This document shows, piece by piece, positions 17,678 through 26,722 of a stretch of 64,000 nucleotides of DNA. The stretch is from NCEH01 sp040049195 (GTDB lineage: Bacteria > Pseudomonadota > Alphaproteobacteria > Rhizobiales > Xanthobacteraceae), in NCBI RefSeq assembly GCF_040049195.1, contig NZ_JBDZDL010000004.1. One strand, given 5' to 3'. Position 1 is the first letter of the stretch. Each line of letters begins with the position of its first letter. Under the pieces are notes generated by a model. It searched no databases and was not told the origin of the DNA. It saw nothing but the letters and a program-made list of their open reading frames with translations. Made by a program: the position numbers and the translations under genes.

Positions 17678-18643
17678 TCACATGAAGAGCTTTTCCTTCT
17701 CCAGCCCGGTGTAGAGCGAGGCGACATATTCCCCATAGCCGTTGTAAATCAGGGTGGGGCGGCGCTCGCCGGTGGCGATGTCCTTCTCGGTCGCCTGGCT
17801 CCAGCGGGGATGGGAGACGGCGGGGTTCACATTGGCCCAGAAGCCGTATTCGGCGCCCTGCACCACTTCCCAGAAGCTCTTCGGCCGCTTCTCCACGAAC
17901 GAGATCTTGACGATCGCCTTGGCGGATTTGAAGCCGTATTTCCAGGGCAGGGCCAGGCGCAGCGGCGCGCCGAACTGGTTGGGCGCGGGCTTGCCGTAAA
18001 TGCCCGTGACCATGAAGGCGAGATCGTTGGTGGCTTCCTCGATCGTCACCCCCTCCACATAGGGCCAGGGATAGAAGCGGCCATATTGGCCGGGCGCCAC
18101 GTCGCGGTCGAGGAAGGTCTCGAACCGCACATATTTCGCCCCGCTCAGCGGCTTGGCGTAATCCACCAGTGCCTTCAGGGGAAAGCCGGTCCAGGGCACG
18201 GCCATGGACCACGCTTCCACGCAGCGGTGGCGATAGAGCCGCTCCTCGAGCGGCATGGCCTTGAGCAGATCGTCGATGGCGACATCGCGCGGCTGTTCGA
18301 CGAGGCCGTCGATATGCACCGTCCAGGGGCGCACCTTCAGCTTGGCGGCGGCCTTGGCGACATCGTAATTGGTGCCGAACTCGTAATAATTGTTCAGCGT
18401 GCTGGCCGCGTCCTCGGGCGTCACCGGCCGGTCGAGCGTGTAGGTGGGATTGCGCTTGGCGGGATAGAGGCTCGCGGACGGGTCGGCTTGGGCTGCGCCT
18501 TGCGCCGCCGCGAGGCCGGGAAGAACGCCGGCGCCGATCAAGCCCGCGCCTGCGCCCAGCAGCGCGCGCCGCGAGAGAAAGACGCTTTCGGGCGTCGCCT
18601 GGCTTTCCGGGATTTCCCAGCCGCGTTTCTGTCGAATGAGCAT
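17678..18643 (-). CDS. msrP: Periplasmic methionine sulfoxide reductase catalytic subunit MsrP
   Basis: 321 aa molybdoenzyme of the YedY/MsrP family. A Tat signal (SRRALLGAGAGLIGAGV, residues 24-40) exports it folded. The molybdopterin domain shows NNYYEFG and the Mo-ligating Cys141 in RHRCVEAWSMAVPW. It reduces oxidised methionine in periplasmic proteins using electrons from the haem membrane subunit MsrQ. No msrQ lies next to it: the downstream neighbour is a convergent gene, and upstream is the DUF992 group. MsrQ must be encoded elsewhere, or another donor is used. Confidence 0.94.
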   Translation of the reverse strand: MLIRQKRGWEIPESQATPESVFLSRRALLGAGAGLIGAGVLPGLAAAQGAAQADPSASLYPAKRNPTYTLDRPVTPEDAASTLNNYYEFGTNYDVAKAAAKLKVRPWTVHIDGLVEQPRDVAIDDLLKAMPLEERLYRHRCVEAWSMAVPWTGFPLKALVDYAKPLSGAKYVRFETFLDRDVAPGQYGRFYPWPYVEGVTIEEATNDLAFMVTGIYGKPAPNQFGAPLRLALPWKYGFKSAKAIVKISFVEKRPKSFWEVVQGAEYGFWANVNPAVSHPRWSQATEKDIATGERRPTLIYNGYGEYVASLYTGLEKEKLFM

Positions 18644-18727
18644 GAATGGCCTCCGTCGCTCGGAGCATTGGGAGCCAACGCTGGGGGAGGCAATTCAAAC
18701 GCCCGTGTAAACGGTATTGGGGTATGT

Positions 18728-18747
18728 GTCTCACGGTGGCGTGAGAC
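18728..18747 (-). terminator. Hairpin downstream of the DUF992 genes
   Basis: A perfect 8 bp inverted repeat, GTCTCACG and CGTGAGAC, around a GTGG loop lies 30 nt after the last DUF992 stop and about 85 nt before msrP. There is no T-run. It could equally be an operator for msrP. Confidence 0.35.
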
Positions 18748-18777
18748 CTCCGCCACCCGTCGCGGGGGCTCGCCGCG

Positions 18778-19443
18778 TCAGCGCGAGAGCACCTGCTCGT
18801 TGGTGCGAACCGGGGGCAGGGTGGCGCGCAAGGTGAGCGTGGCGGCCGCGAGCGAGATGCTGAGCCCGCTGTCGGCCGAGACGCTCAGCGGCTGCAGGGC
18901 GATGCCGAGCTTGGCGTCCTTGGCCATCAGCACGTTCGCGGAAAAGCCGGGACCCAGCGATGCACCGCTGGAGAGGCCCACATATTGGCCCGAGAGCGCG
19001 CCCGGCCCGAGCTTGGGCGTGGTGGCGAGCACCGCCCAGAGCATGCTGCCCTGGTCCGAGACGCCGAAATCCAGGCCCGCCCGGTCGAGGGTGCCGGTGT
19101 AATATTGGTTCATGCCGAGCGCGGGGCGAAATTCGCACTCCACCTTGCGGGTGGAGCCGAAGCCGTAGGCGATGGCGGATTCGCCCCGGCATTCCAGCAG
19201 GCCGGATTCCACCTTCTGCATTTCGGTCTTGGCGGGCTCCGGGGCCGGCGGGGCGGGCGCCACGGGCGCGGCCTGCGGGGCCGGGGCCTGCACCGCCTGA
19301 ATGGTGGGCAATTGCACGGCGGTCTGGGCCGGGGCGGGTTGATCCGCTCCCGGCACCAGTTCGAGTTGCGCGGCCGCAAGCGGCGCGACGAGCACCGGCA
19401 TCACAGCCGAACCGAGGAGAAGGGAGCGGAGGAGCGAGGCCAT
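18778..19443 (-). CDS. Exported DUF992 protein with proline-rich N-terminal extension
   Basis: About 221 aa from the ATG at 19443, preferred over GTG 19467 because GGAGGA lies 6 nt upstream. A signal peptide (ASLLRSLLLGSAVMPVLVAPLAAA) is followed by roughly 60 residues rich in Ala, Pro and Gln, then a DUF992 domain: ESGLLECRGESAIAYGFGST, YYTGTLDRAGLDFGVSDQG, YVGLSSGASLG and IALQPLSVSADSGL. Two cysteines are placed as in the two neighbouring paralogues. The Pro-rich extension is absent from those, so this copy may span to the envelope. Function of the family is unknown. Confidence 0.85.
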   Translation of the reverse strand: MASLLRSLLLGSAVMPVLVAPLAAAQLELVPGADQPAPAQTAVQLPTIQAVQAPAPQAAPVAPAPPAPEPAKTEMQKVESGLLECRGESAIAYGFGSTRKVECEFRPALGMNQYYTGTLDRAGLDFGVSDQGSMLWAVLATTPKLGPGALSGQYVGLSSGASLGPGFSANVLMAKDAKLGIALQPLSVSADSGLSISLAAATLTLRATLPPVRTNEQVLSR

Positions 19444-19463
19444 GTCGTGTCCTCCGTTCGGCT

Positions 19464-19952
19464 TCACTTTGCCGGGGTGAGGGTCAGGTCGGAAACGCCG
19501 GCAGCGAGCGAGACGCCGGTGGTGCCCTGGAGCGAGAGCGGCTGCAGCGCGATGGTGCTCTTGGAACCGCCGAGCAGCACGTTCGCGCCGCCGCCGAGGC
19601 CCCAGGCCGCATCGGCGCTCACGCCGACATATTTGCCGGCGAGATCGCTGGCCGCGGGCGAGGTGTGCGGGGCGAACACCGCCCAGCTGAGCGTGCCCGC
19701 GTTGTTGACACCGATATCGATGCCGAAGCGCGACACGGTGCCCTTATAGGACGCGCGCACCACGGGCGCGCTGGGCGTGCCGGTGAGCAGCTGGCAGCTC
19801 ATGTCGCGCACCGAGCCGATGATGAAGCTGACCGCAGGCGCGACCTTGCATTGCAGAACGCCGACCTGAATTTTCGGCGCGGTCTGCGCCAGGGCGGAGG
19901 TGGCCATCAGGCCGCCGGCCAGCAGGGCGCCAATTACTGTATAGATTCGCAT
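19464..19952 (-). CDS. Exported DUF992 protein
   Basis: About 162 aa from ATG 19952, which has GGGGGA 5 nt upstream. A signal peptide (MRIYTVIGALLAGGLMATSALA) precedes a single DUF992 domain: IQVGVLQCKVAPAVSFIIGS, YKGTVSRFGIDIGVNNAGTL, VGVSADAAWGLGGGANVLLGG and IALQPLSLQGTTGVSLAAGV. The glycine-rich centre and repeating amphipathic strands suggest a small beta-sandwich. It is the middle member of three same-strand paralogues and is probably periplasmic. The downstream paralogue starts about 20 nt after its stop. Confidence 0.87.
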   Translation of the reverse strand: MRIYTVIGALLAGGLMATSALAQTAPKIQVGVLQCKVAPAVSFIIGSVRDMSCQLLTGTPSAPVVRASYKGTVSRFGIDIGVNNAGTLSWAVFAPHTSPAASDLAGKYVGVSADAAWGLGGGANVLLGGSKSTIALQPLSLQGTTGVSLAAGVSDLTLTPAK

Positions 19953-20117
19953 GGAATCCCCCAATTGTCTGACGGCTCAGTCGTACGTCCGCGACGGAAG
20001 GGGTACAATAGAGGAATATACCTAAAGTCGGGCTCGGTGCCCTGAAATGTCCCGCCGCCGAGGCGGCGGGACAAAGCATGCGACGATCGGCGCAATGATG
20101 CGCCTTGGCCGCCAGGC

Positions 20118-20600
20118 TCAGCGCAGGGTCAGGTCAGCGACGCCGAGGGCGAGGTTGACGCCGGTCTGGGCTTCGACGGAGAGCGGCTGCAGGGCGATGG
20201 TGTTGTTGGAGCCACCGACCAGCGCGTTGGCGCCGAGGCCGACGCCGAAGGCGGCATTGGCGGAGGCGCCCACATAGGTGCCGCGCAGGTCGTTCGGGCT
20301 GATCTTGCGGGTCGGCGCGAGCACCGTCCACATCAGGGTGCCCTGGCCATTCACGCCGATGTCCAGGCCGAAGCGGCGCACGGTGCCGGTGTAGGAGGCG
20401 CGGGGAACGTGGCGAACCGCCGGACGCAGGGTGCAGGACATTTCGCGGATCGAACCAATGATGAACGCAACGTTCGGCGCCATCTGGCAGACCAGGGTCC
20501 CGACCTGGATGCGGGTCTGGGCCGCGGCGGGCGCGGCGCCGAGCGCGAGGGCAGACGCGGCCAAAGCGGCAGCGAAGCCGGCCTTCAGAGCAATCTTCAT
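20118..20600 (-). CDS. Exported DUF992 protein
   Basis: 160 aa. A signal peptide (MKIALKAGFAAALAASALAL, cleaved after AAAQ) precedes a DUF992 domain: IQVGTLVCQMAPNVAFIIGS, YTGTVRRFGLDIGVNGQGTL, YVGASANAAFGVGLGANALVGG and IALQPLSVEAQTGVNLALGV. It is clearly more similar to the middle copy than to the Pro-rich copy. GGAGGAAG lies upstream of the ATG. As first gene of the trio it likely carries the promoter, although 165 nt separate it from the next copy. Confidence 0.88.
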   Translation of the reverse strand: MKIALKAGFAAALAASALALGAAPAAAQTRIQVGTLVCQMAPNVAFIIGSIREMSCTLRPAVRHVPRASYTGTVRRFGLDIGVNGQGTLMWTVLAPTRKISPNDLRGTYVGASANAAFGVGLGANALVGGSNNTIALQPLSVEAQTGVNLALGVADLTLR

Positions 20601-20717
20601 GGTATGCTTCCTCCAATGAAACGCCGGCTGGCGGGGGGGCAGGGCCGGCGCCGTTAAGCCTTAGCCTGGACCAAGTGTTCCGCCAACGCTTACCAAAGGC
20701 TCAAGTTCCATCGCAGA

Positions 20718-20743
20718 CGCGCGGTTTTTGAAGATTCCGCGCG
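20718..20743 (-). terminator. Possible terminator of the aspartate aminotransferase gene
   Basis: A 7 bp stem (CGCGCGG/CCGCGCG) with a 12 nt loop lies about 40 nt after the stop at 20783. The loop is long and there is no clean T-tract. Confidence 0.3.
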
Positions 20744-20782
20744 CCCTGCGACGAATAAGTCACGCTGGACGCAAGGCGGGGC

Positions 20783-21985
20783 TCAGGTGAGGGCCCCGCA
20801 GAAGCGCTGGATGCGCGTGCAGGCTTCTTCCAGATCGCTGGTGGCGGTCGCATAGGAAATGCGGAAGGCGGGGCCGAGGCCGAAGGCCGAGCCGTGCACC
20901 ACGGCCACATTTTCCGCTTCCAGCAATTCGGTCGCGAAGTCCTCGTCGGTGGCGATCACCTTGCCGGACGGGGCTTTCTTGCCGATGGTGCCCGAGCAGA
21001 AGGGGAACACGTAGAAGGCGCCTTCCGGCTTCGGGCAGGTGAGGCCCTTGGCCTGGTTGAGCATGGACACCACCAGGTCGCGCCGCTCCTTGAACACCGC
21101 ATTGTTGCGGGGAATGAAGTCCTGCGGGCCGTTCAGCGCTTCCACCGCCGCCCATTGGGCGATCGAGGAGGGGTTGGAGGTGGACTGCGACTGCAGCGTC
21201 CCCATGGCCTTGATGAGGGCCTCGGGGCCGGCGGCGTAGCCGATGCGCCAGCCGGTCATGCAATAGGCCTTCGACACGCCGTTCATGGTCAGCGTGCGGT
21301 CATAGAGCAAGGGCTCCACCTGGGCCGGCGTGGCGAACTTGAAGTCGTCATAGACGAGGTGCTCGTACATGTCGTCCGTGAGCACCCACACATGGGGATG
21401 CCGCACCAGCACGTCGGTGATGGCCTTCAACTCGTCATGGGTGTAGGCCGCGCCCGAGGGGTTGGACGGGGAGTTGAAGATCAGCCACTTGGTCTTGGGC
21501 GTGATCGCCGCTTCCAGCACGTCGGCGCGCAGCTTGAAATTGTCCTCAAGCGTGGTGGGCACGCTCACCGGCGTTCCGCCGCAGAATTCCACGATATCGG
21601 GATAGCTCACCCAATAGGGCGCCGGCACGATGACCTCGTCGCCGGGGCCGACGGTGGCCACCAGCGCGTTGAACAGCACCTGCTTGCCGCCGGTGCCCAC
21701 CGAGACCTGGCTCGGCTTGTAGGTGAGGCCGTTGTCGCGCTTGAACTTGGCGACGATGGCGGCCTTCAGCTCGGGAATGCCGTCCACGGCGGTATAGCGC
21801 GTCTCGCCGCGGCGGATGGCGGCGATGGCGGCTTCCTTGATGTTCTCGGGGGTCTCGAAATCCGGCTCGCCGGCGCTGAGCGCGATCACGTCGCGGCCGG
21901 CCGCTTTGAGCTCCCGCGCCTTGTTGGAGATGGAGATGGTCGGCGAGGGCTTGATGCGCTTCAAAGCGGGCGAAAGGAGGCTCAT
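20783..21985 (-). CDS. aatA: Pyridoxal-phosphate aspartate aminotransferase
   Basis: 400 aa from the ATG at 21985; the frame continues upstream without typical protein character. It is a class I aminotransferase of subgroup Ib: RYTAVDGIPELKAAI, the PLP contacts NSPSNPSGAAY and DDMYEHLVY, PLP Lys239 in NGVSKAYCMTGWRIGY, and a C-terminal substrate Arg in FRISYATA. It interconverts aspartate and 2-oxoglutarate with oxaloacetate and glutamate; members of this subgroup can also act on prephenate. It is divergent from a GST gene with 267 nt between them. Confidence 0.94.
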   Translation of the reverse strand: MSLLSPALKRIKPSPTISISNKARELKAAGRDVIALSAGEPDFETPENIKEAAIAAIRRGETRYTAVDGIPELKAAIVAKFKRDNGLTYKPSQVSVGTGGKQVLFNALVATVGPGDEVIVPAPYWVSYPDIVEFCGGTPVSVPTTLEDNFKLRADVLEAAITPKTKWLIFNSPSNPSGAAYTHDELKAITDVLVRHPHVWVLTDDMYEHLVYDDFKFATPAQVEPLLYDRTLTMNGVSKAYCMTGWRIGYAAGPEALIKAMGTLQSQSTSNPSSIAQWAAVEALNGPQDFIPRNNAVFKERRDLVVSMLNQAKGLTCPKPEGAFYVFPFCSGTIGKKAPSGKVIATDEDFATELLEAENVAVVHGSAFGLGPAFRISYATATSDLEEACTRIQRFCGALT

Positions 21986-22252
21986 GGCCTTTGACTCCGG
22001 ACGCAGGCCGGCGGCGCCGCACGCGAATGCGCTGGTTCCGTCGGACGCGAAGGGTGAGACGAAGCGCCGGTCCACCGCAAGGCAAGCCGGCATGCGGCAC
22101 TTTATTAGTCGAGGGCGATTTCCCGGACAAGCAAGCAATGTGAATGGGTGGGACGCAATGCACTGATGGATTGCCGGCGCCCACCCCCGGCGCCGCGTCT
22201 TGCGGGGGGCTGCGGAACCCTCCATCTAGGCGGGGGCCGAGAGGGAAATGCC

Positions 22253-22879
22253 GTGCTGACGCTCTATTCCACCCAGGCATCGGGAAATTCGTACAAGGTG
22301 CGAATGCTGCTGGCGAAGCTCGGCCTGCCGTTCCGCCTGACCGAGGTGGATATTCTTTCCGGCGAGCACCGCACGCCCGAATTCCTCGCCAAGAATGCCG
22401 ATGGGCGCGTGCCGCTGCTCGAACTGCCCGGCGGGGCGACGCTGGCCGAGTCGAACGCCATCCTGTTCTATCTGGCCGACGGCACGCCTTTGCTGCCCGC
22501 CGCCCCTCTGGCGCGGGCGGAGACCCTGCGCTGGATGTTCTTCGAGCAGAACAACCACGAGCCGGGCATCGGGCAAGCGCGGTTCTGGCTCCAGCAGGTG
22601 CGGGGCGGGCGCGAACTGCGCACCCACGACATCGACCGCTGGATGGAGGAGGGCTATGGCGCTCTGAAGGTCATGGAGCGCCACCTCCAGGGCCGCGCCT
22701 TCTTTGTGGGCGAGCGTTTGTCCATCGCCGACATCGCGCTCTATGCCCACACCCACGTTGCCCACGAAGGCGAGTTCGACCTCTCCCCGTTCGGAGCGGT
22801 CCAGGCGTGGCTGCAGCGGGTGGAGCGCGAGCCCGATCATGTCCAGATCGACTGGCGCCCCCTGGAGCAGGCAGCCTGA
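22253..22879 (+). CDS. Glutathione S-transferase family protein
   Basis: 208 aa from GTG 22253, with GAGAGGG 7 nt upstream; the longer frame adds residues that do not match the family. The N-terminal thioredoxin fold shows LTLYSTQASGNSYKVRMLLA, NADGRVPLLEL with the cis-Pro, and AESNAILFYLADG for glutathione binding. The helical C-terminal domain has the N-capping segment LSIADIALYAHTHVA. The Ser at the active-site position in YSTQASGNS is typical of beta/theta-like bacterial GSTs. The substrate is unknown. It is a single-gene unit. Confidence 0.9.
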   Translation: MLTLYSTQASGNSYKVRMLLAKLGLPFRLTEVDILSGEHRTPEFLAKNADGRVPLLELPGGATLAESNAILFYLADGTPLLPAAPLARAETLRWMFFEQNNHEPGIGQARFWLQQVRGGRELRTHDIDRWMEEGYGALKVMERHLQGRAFFVGERLSIADIALYAHTHVAHEGEFDLSPFGAVQAWLQRVEREPDHVQIDWRPLEQAA

Positions 22880-23126
22880 CGCAAGCTTCACCGGATAATG
22901 TAAGAGTGCGCGCGGAAGAACCGGAGCGCGCGCTCTGCAACCTTATCCAACGTAAAGACTCGCGCTCGCGTGATCTAAGTCACGAAAACGCCACGCTTAT
23001 TCCAGCACCTGCCGTGGCGTCGCCACAATCGCGGCTTGCTTGAAGAGCAACTCTTGGTGAGTCGCAGGGAACCGATTCGCGGCAATCCGGCTTCTATAGG
23101 TCAGTCGAAACGTCCGAGGCGAAGCG

Positions 23127-23489
23127 ATGTCTGAGTTTCGTGAGTTTGCCGTGCTCGAACACGGCGTTTCCTCCGCCGATCCCGAGGCCTTGGCGCGCGC
23201 GGTGCGCAATCACAAGCAGGGCGATGCGCTCGCACAGGTCGCGCTCACGATTGCGTTGATGTTGGCGATTTGCGCCGTAACCGTGGTACTGTCCTTCGAT
23301 CGCGCAAGCGCATCGGTCCTCAACGCCGCGGAGGCGACCATGTCCAGTTCGCTCCTCTCCACCTCGCTGCTCTCGCTCTCGCTGTTCGGCCTCGTGGCCC
23401 TGGCGGGCGCGACGCTCATGGCGCGCCTGCGTGCGCCGCGTCCCCAGCCGGTGCCGGTTCGCGCCAACCGCCGTCGCATGCCGCGCTGA
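23127..23489 (+). CDS. Small two-helix membrane protein, unknown function
   Basis: 120 aa. Two hydrophobic helices (about 38-56, ALTIALMLAICAVTVVLSF, and about 78-100) are joined by a Ser/Thr-rich loop. The tail is basic (RAPRPQPVPVRANRRRMPR), so both ends are probably cytoplasmic. No family is recognised. Codon use and GC content match the neighbours, and the gene stands alone with about 250 nt upstream, in which I saw no clear feature. Confidence 0.65.
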   Translation: MSEFREFAVLEHGVSSADPEALARAVRNHKQGDALAQVALTIALMLAICAVTVVLSFDRASASVLNAAEATMSSSLLSTSLLSLSLFGLVALAGATLMARLRAPRPQPVPVRANRRRMPR

Positions 23490-23600
23490 TCTTTCCGATC
23501 CGGCTTCGGTTCGTTCGACGATTTTTCAAAGTTTCGGCGCGTCCATGCATGGCCGCGCCTTCCCCTATGAAACGCGCAGATCCGCGCCCGCGCCTGATCT

Positions 23601-23951
23601 TCAGAACTTCTGGAAGATGAAATAGGCGCCAAGCGCGATGAAGCTGAACCCCAGCGCGTGGTTCCAGCCCAGCGGCTCCTTCAGATACAGCACCGAAAAT
23701 CCGGCGAACACCACCAGCGTGATGACCTCCTGCATGGTCTTGAGCTGGGCGGTGGAATAGGCGGCCGACCCGATACGGTTCGCCGGCACCGCCAGGCAGT
23801 ATTCGAAGAAGGCGATGCCCCAGCTCGCCACGATCGCCAGCAGGATCGGCGCGGATTTGTATTTCAGGTGCCCGTACCAGGCAAAGGTCATGAAGACGTT
23901 CGAGGCAATCAGCATTCCGATCGGCAGGATCGCAGAGGTGGAAAACGGCAT
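23601..23951 (-). CDS. DUF486 (DMT-superfamily-like) small membrane protein
   Basis: 116 aa from ATG 23951; the frame extends upstream, but family members start with a helix such as MPFSTSAILPIGMLIASNVF. Four membrane helices are seen, with conserved FMTFAWYGHLKYK and FEYCLAVPANRIGS, characteristic of DUF486, a half-size relative of drug/metabolite transporters that probably works as a dimer. Substrate unknown. It diverges from the GGDEF gene across 164 nt. Confidence 0.9.
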   Translation of the reverse strand: MPFSTSAILPIGMLIASNVFMTFAWYGHLKYKSAPILLAIVASWGIAFFEYCLAVPANRIGSAAYSTAQLKTMQEVITLVVFAGFSVLYLKEPLGWNHALGFSFIALGAYFIFQKF

Positions 23952-24115
23952 GGCGGTTCCATCTGGAAAGAGCGCCCGCGAGCCGGGGCGAGGCGAGACG
24001 ACGCCGTCATGGCGCCGAGGTGCTGTTGTACCGGTAAATTTGCATTCCCCAGAACCTGCGCCGGCACTACACTTCAATTGCCTGAAAGGCGAGGCGAAGT
24101 GGGGTCCGGCGTAAA

Positions 24116-25351
24116 GTGGATGAGGTGACGCACTGGGGAGAAAGCCCTTTATTCGAGCATGTGGATGCGGCTCTCCTGGTACTCCACGAGCCGCCCATGA
24201 CGATAGAGGCGGCAAATCCCGCGGCATCCCGGTTGTTCGGCCTCGAGCTCGGCCCGCTGCCCAGCGCGGCGGCGCATCTCGGCGCCGAGGTGCCGGAGGC
24301 TTTGCGCGCCGCGATGGAAGGCGCCACGGCGCGCGGCGAGGCCCGTGCCGTGCTGCGCTTGCCCTGCCGCACTACGCACGGCGTGCGCACCTTGACCTTC
24401 TCGCTCGGCGCGCTGCCGGAGGCGCCGGGGCGCTGGCTGGCCACCGTCTTCCCGGCCGTGGCGGGGCAGGGCGAGTGGCCGAGTTCGCTTGCTGAAATCC
24501 TTCATGCGCTTCCTGTCGGCGTCGAACTCTACGACCGGGATCTCAACGCGCTGCTCTACAACAAAGCTTCGGACGATCTGTTCTTCTACCCCGAACACGC
24601 CGTCGTGCATTTCGAGGATTGGTGGAGCCTCGGCTTTCCCGACCCGAAGGTGCGTGCCCTGGTGGTGGAGGAATGGCGCCAGCGCATGGCCGCCGTGGCG
24701 CGGGATCCCGAGTCGATCCAGCAGACGGAATGGCTGGTGCGCTGCCGCGACGGCACCGACCGGGCGGTGCAGTTCCGCTTCCGCTGGGTGGGGCAGACCT
24801 ATGTGCTGGTGCTCTCGGATGTGACCGCCCAGCGCCAGCTGGAACAGGATCTGCGGCGCCTCGCGGGCTCCGATCCGCTGACCGGGCTGCTCAACCGCCG
24901 GCGTTTCCTGGAGCAGGCGGAAGCGGAGTTTGCCGCGCCCCTGGAGGAGACGGATTTGTCCATGCTGATGCTGGACATCGACCATTTCAAAGCGATCAAC
25001 GATGCCCATGGCCATGCCACCGGGGATGCCGTGATTTCCATTGTCGCCGAGCTGTGCCGCCAGATCCTGCGGAGCGAGGACGCCATCGCGCGCATGGGGG
25101 GTGAGGAATTCGCGGTGCTGATGCCGCACGCGGGGCCGCGCATGGCCATGGCGCTCGCCGACCGGCTGATCGCCGAGGTCGCCCACGCGCCGGTGGCCGT
25201 GGGCGAACGGCGGATCCCGGTGCAGCTGAGCATCGGCGGCACATCGCGCTGCGCCGCGGATGGGAGCGTGTTCGACGTGCTCGCCCGCGCCGATCGCGCC
25301 CTCTACGCCGCCAAGAATGCCGGGCGCAACCGCGCGATCTTCATGTCCTAG
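24116..25351 (+). CDS. PAS-domain diguanylate cyclase
   Basis: 411 aa from GTG 24116. The N-terminal 110 residues look like a PAS-type fold and a second PAS domain spans about 120-245 (LHALPVGVELYDRDLNALLYN). The GGDEF domain follows (DPLTGLLNRRRF, DIDHFKAINDAHGH), with an active GGEEF signature near residues 327-331 and an RxxD inhibitory site (RSED) five residues before it. It should make cyclic di-GMP from GTP with product feedback. No membrane segment is present, so the signal is cytoplasmic; no haem or flavin ligand residue can be assigned. No EAL domain follows. Confidence 0.92.
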   Translation: MDEVTHWGESPLFEHVDAALLVLHEPPMTIEAANPAASRLFGLELGPLPSAAAHLGAEVPEALRAAMEGATARGEARAVLRLPCRTTHGVRTLTFSLGALPEAPGRWLATVFPAVAGQGEWPSSLAEILHALPVGVELYDRDLNALLYNKASDDLFFYPEHAVVHFEDWWSLGFPDPKVRALVVEEWRQRMAAVARDPESIQQTEWLVRCRDGTDRAVQFRFRWVGQTYVLVLSDVTAQRQLEQDLRRLAGSDPLTGLLNRRRFLEQAEAEFAAPLEETDLSMLMLDIDHFKAINDAHGHATGDAVISIVAELCRQILRSEDAIARMGGEEFAVLMPHAGPRMAMALADRLIAEVAHAPVAVGERRIPVQLSIGGTSRCAADGSVFDVLARADRALYAAKNAGRNRAIFMS

Positions 25352-25355
25352 ACCT

Positions 25356-25380
25356 GCGCCGGCACGATGCCGGCCGGCGC
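25356..25380. terminator. Hairpin between convergent GGDEF and DUF2865 genes
   Basis: GCGCCGGC and GCCGGCGC form a perfect 8 bp stem with a 9 nt loop in the 39 nt space between two convergent stop codons. There is no T-run, so efficiency is uncertain. Confidence 0.5.
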
Positions 25381-25390
25381 GGGCCCGCGC

Positions 25391-26611
25391 TTATTGCGTG
25401 GAGGAGCCGGTTTCCGGCGCGGGAATCACCCGCACCGGGCGACGGCCGGGCTGCTCGGCGGCGGGCGCCAGCGGCGCGGCCGAAGTGGAGGGCGCGGTGT
25501 CGAGCGGCGCGGTGGCCGGGCGCGAGGGTGTCGCCGCCGCGGCCTTGCCCTTGGCGCCGGCGGAGGCCGGATCAGTCGCCGGGCGCGGCTGGGACATTTC
25601 CTTGGCCTGCTCCTCGGTCACCAGGATATCGCCCTTCTGAAGGGTGGAGGAATCCTCGAGGCCCGAGAGCGCCTGCGACCAGGATTGGCCCGGCGCGCGG
25701 CAGGAGCACGTGGGCACGAGCTGCTTGCGATACATCAGCGCCGTCGGCAGCGACATGTAGGGCTTGCCGTTGATGGAGGTCGCTTGCTGGATGTCCTCGC
25801 CGGGGTTGCGATAGCTGAAGAGCTGCGCTTCCGTTGCCGGACATAGGCGCCGGCACTGGGCCTCGTCGCTGGCGAAGCGAGACGGCACGGTGGCGTAGGA
25901 AATCGGGAAATAATAGCCGTCGCAGGTGCGCACGCACACGGTGCGATAGGTGGAGGATTTCGGCAGCTCCATCGGCGCGACGTCGAGGCCCGGACCGCCT
26001 TCCTCCGGCTCGCTGTTCACCGGACCGCCGAACAGGGCTTCGAAGAAATTGCGCTGACGCGGCGGCTGGCGCTGGGCCGGCTGCCCCGCGCCCATGGCCT
26101 GGGCGGCGGCGCGATATTGCTGGCCGCAATTGGCCTGCGCCAGGGCGAGGATCAGCTGGCGGCGCTGGCCGTCCTGGTCGCCGCCGCGCTCGGCGCTGGC
26201 GATGGAGGCGCGCAGGCGCGAAATCTGGTCGTCCACCACGTCGCACTGGGGCGGGCGCGGCGGGCCCTGGAAAATGAAGAAGCCGCGCGGCGCGTCGCAA
26301 TTCATCTGCTTGGCCTGGCTGTTCAGCCGGTCCAGATCGCCGCGCATCCGCGCCAGCTGCGCCGCGCGCCCGTTATTGGGATCATTGGTGCTGCGGTCCA
26401 GCGAGGCGAGGGCGCCTTCCAATTGCAGGCAGCTCGGGCCGGCGCCCTGGCTCGCGCCGCCCTGCGGCTGGGCCTGGGCCTGCTGGCCGTAGCCCGGCGG
26501 GGGAGCGCCATAGCCGGGCGGCGGCGCCCCGTAGCTTTGGCCGGGGGCCTGCGCCAGCGCGGGGCCGGACATGAGGGCCAGACACAGGCCGAACACGCGA
26601 ACCGATTTCAT
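25391..26611 (-). CDS. Exported DUF2865 protein
   Basis: 406 aa. A signal peptide (MKSVRVFGLCLALMSGPALA) is followed by a Gly/Pro/Gln-rich stretch with tandem YGAPPPG repeats (about 27-45), a helical region with several cysteines, and the DUF2865 core: VCVRTCDGYYFPISYATVPSR, RLCPATEAQLFSYRNPGEDI and MYRKQLVPTCSCRAPG. The paired cysteines suggest disulfides in the periplasm. The C-terminal 80 residues are Ala/Thr/Pro-rich. The family is confined largely to Hyphomicrobiales and has no known role. Confidence 0.88.
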   Translation of the reverse strand: MKSVRVFGLCLALMSGPALAQAPGQSYGAPPPGYGAPPPGYGQQAQAQPQGGASQGAGPSCLQLEGALASLDRSTNDPNNGRAAQLARMRGDLDRLNSQAKQMNCDAPRGFFIFQGPPRPPQCDVVDDQISRLRASIASAERGGDQDGQRRQLILALAQANCGQQYRAAAQAMGAGQPAQRQPPRQRNFFEALFGGPVNSEPEEGGPGLDVAPMELPKSSTYRTVCVRTCDGYYFPISYATVPSRFASDEAQCRRLCPATEAQLFSYRNPGEDIQQATSINGKPYMSLPTALMYRKQLVPTCSCRAPGQSWSQALSGLEDSSTLQKGDILVTEEQAKEMSQPRPATDPASAGAKGKAAAATPSRPATAPLDTAPSTSAAPLAPAAEQPGRRPVRVIPAPETGSSTQ

Positions 26612-26722
26612 TCTCTACCCTGTTCGGACCCACCCAGGCCGATCACCGAGGCCCTTATAGCGCCATTCGGGGCGGTCAATGGTGACGAAAGTTTGATCGG
26701 GGCTGGAAAAGTCCGTCCGCCG

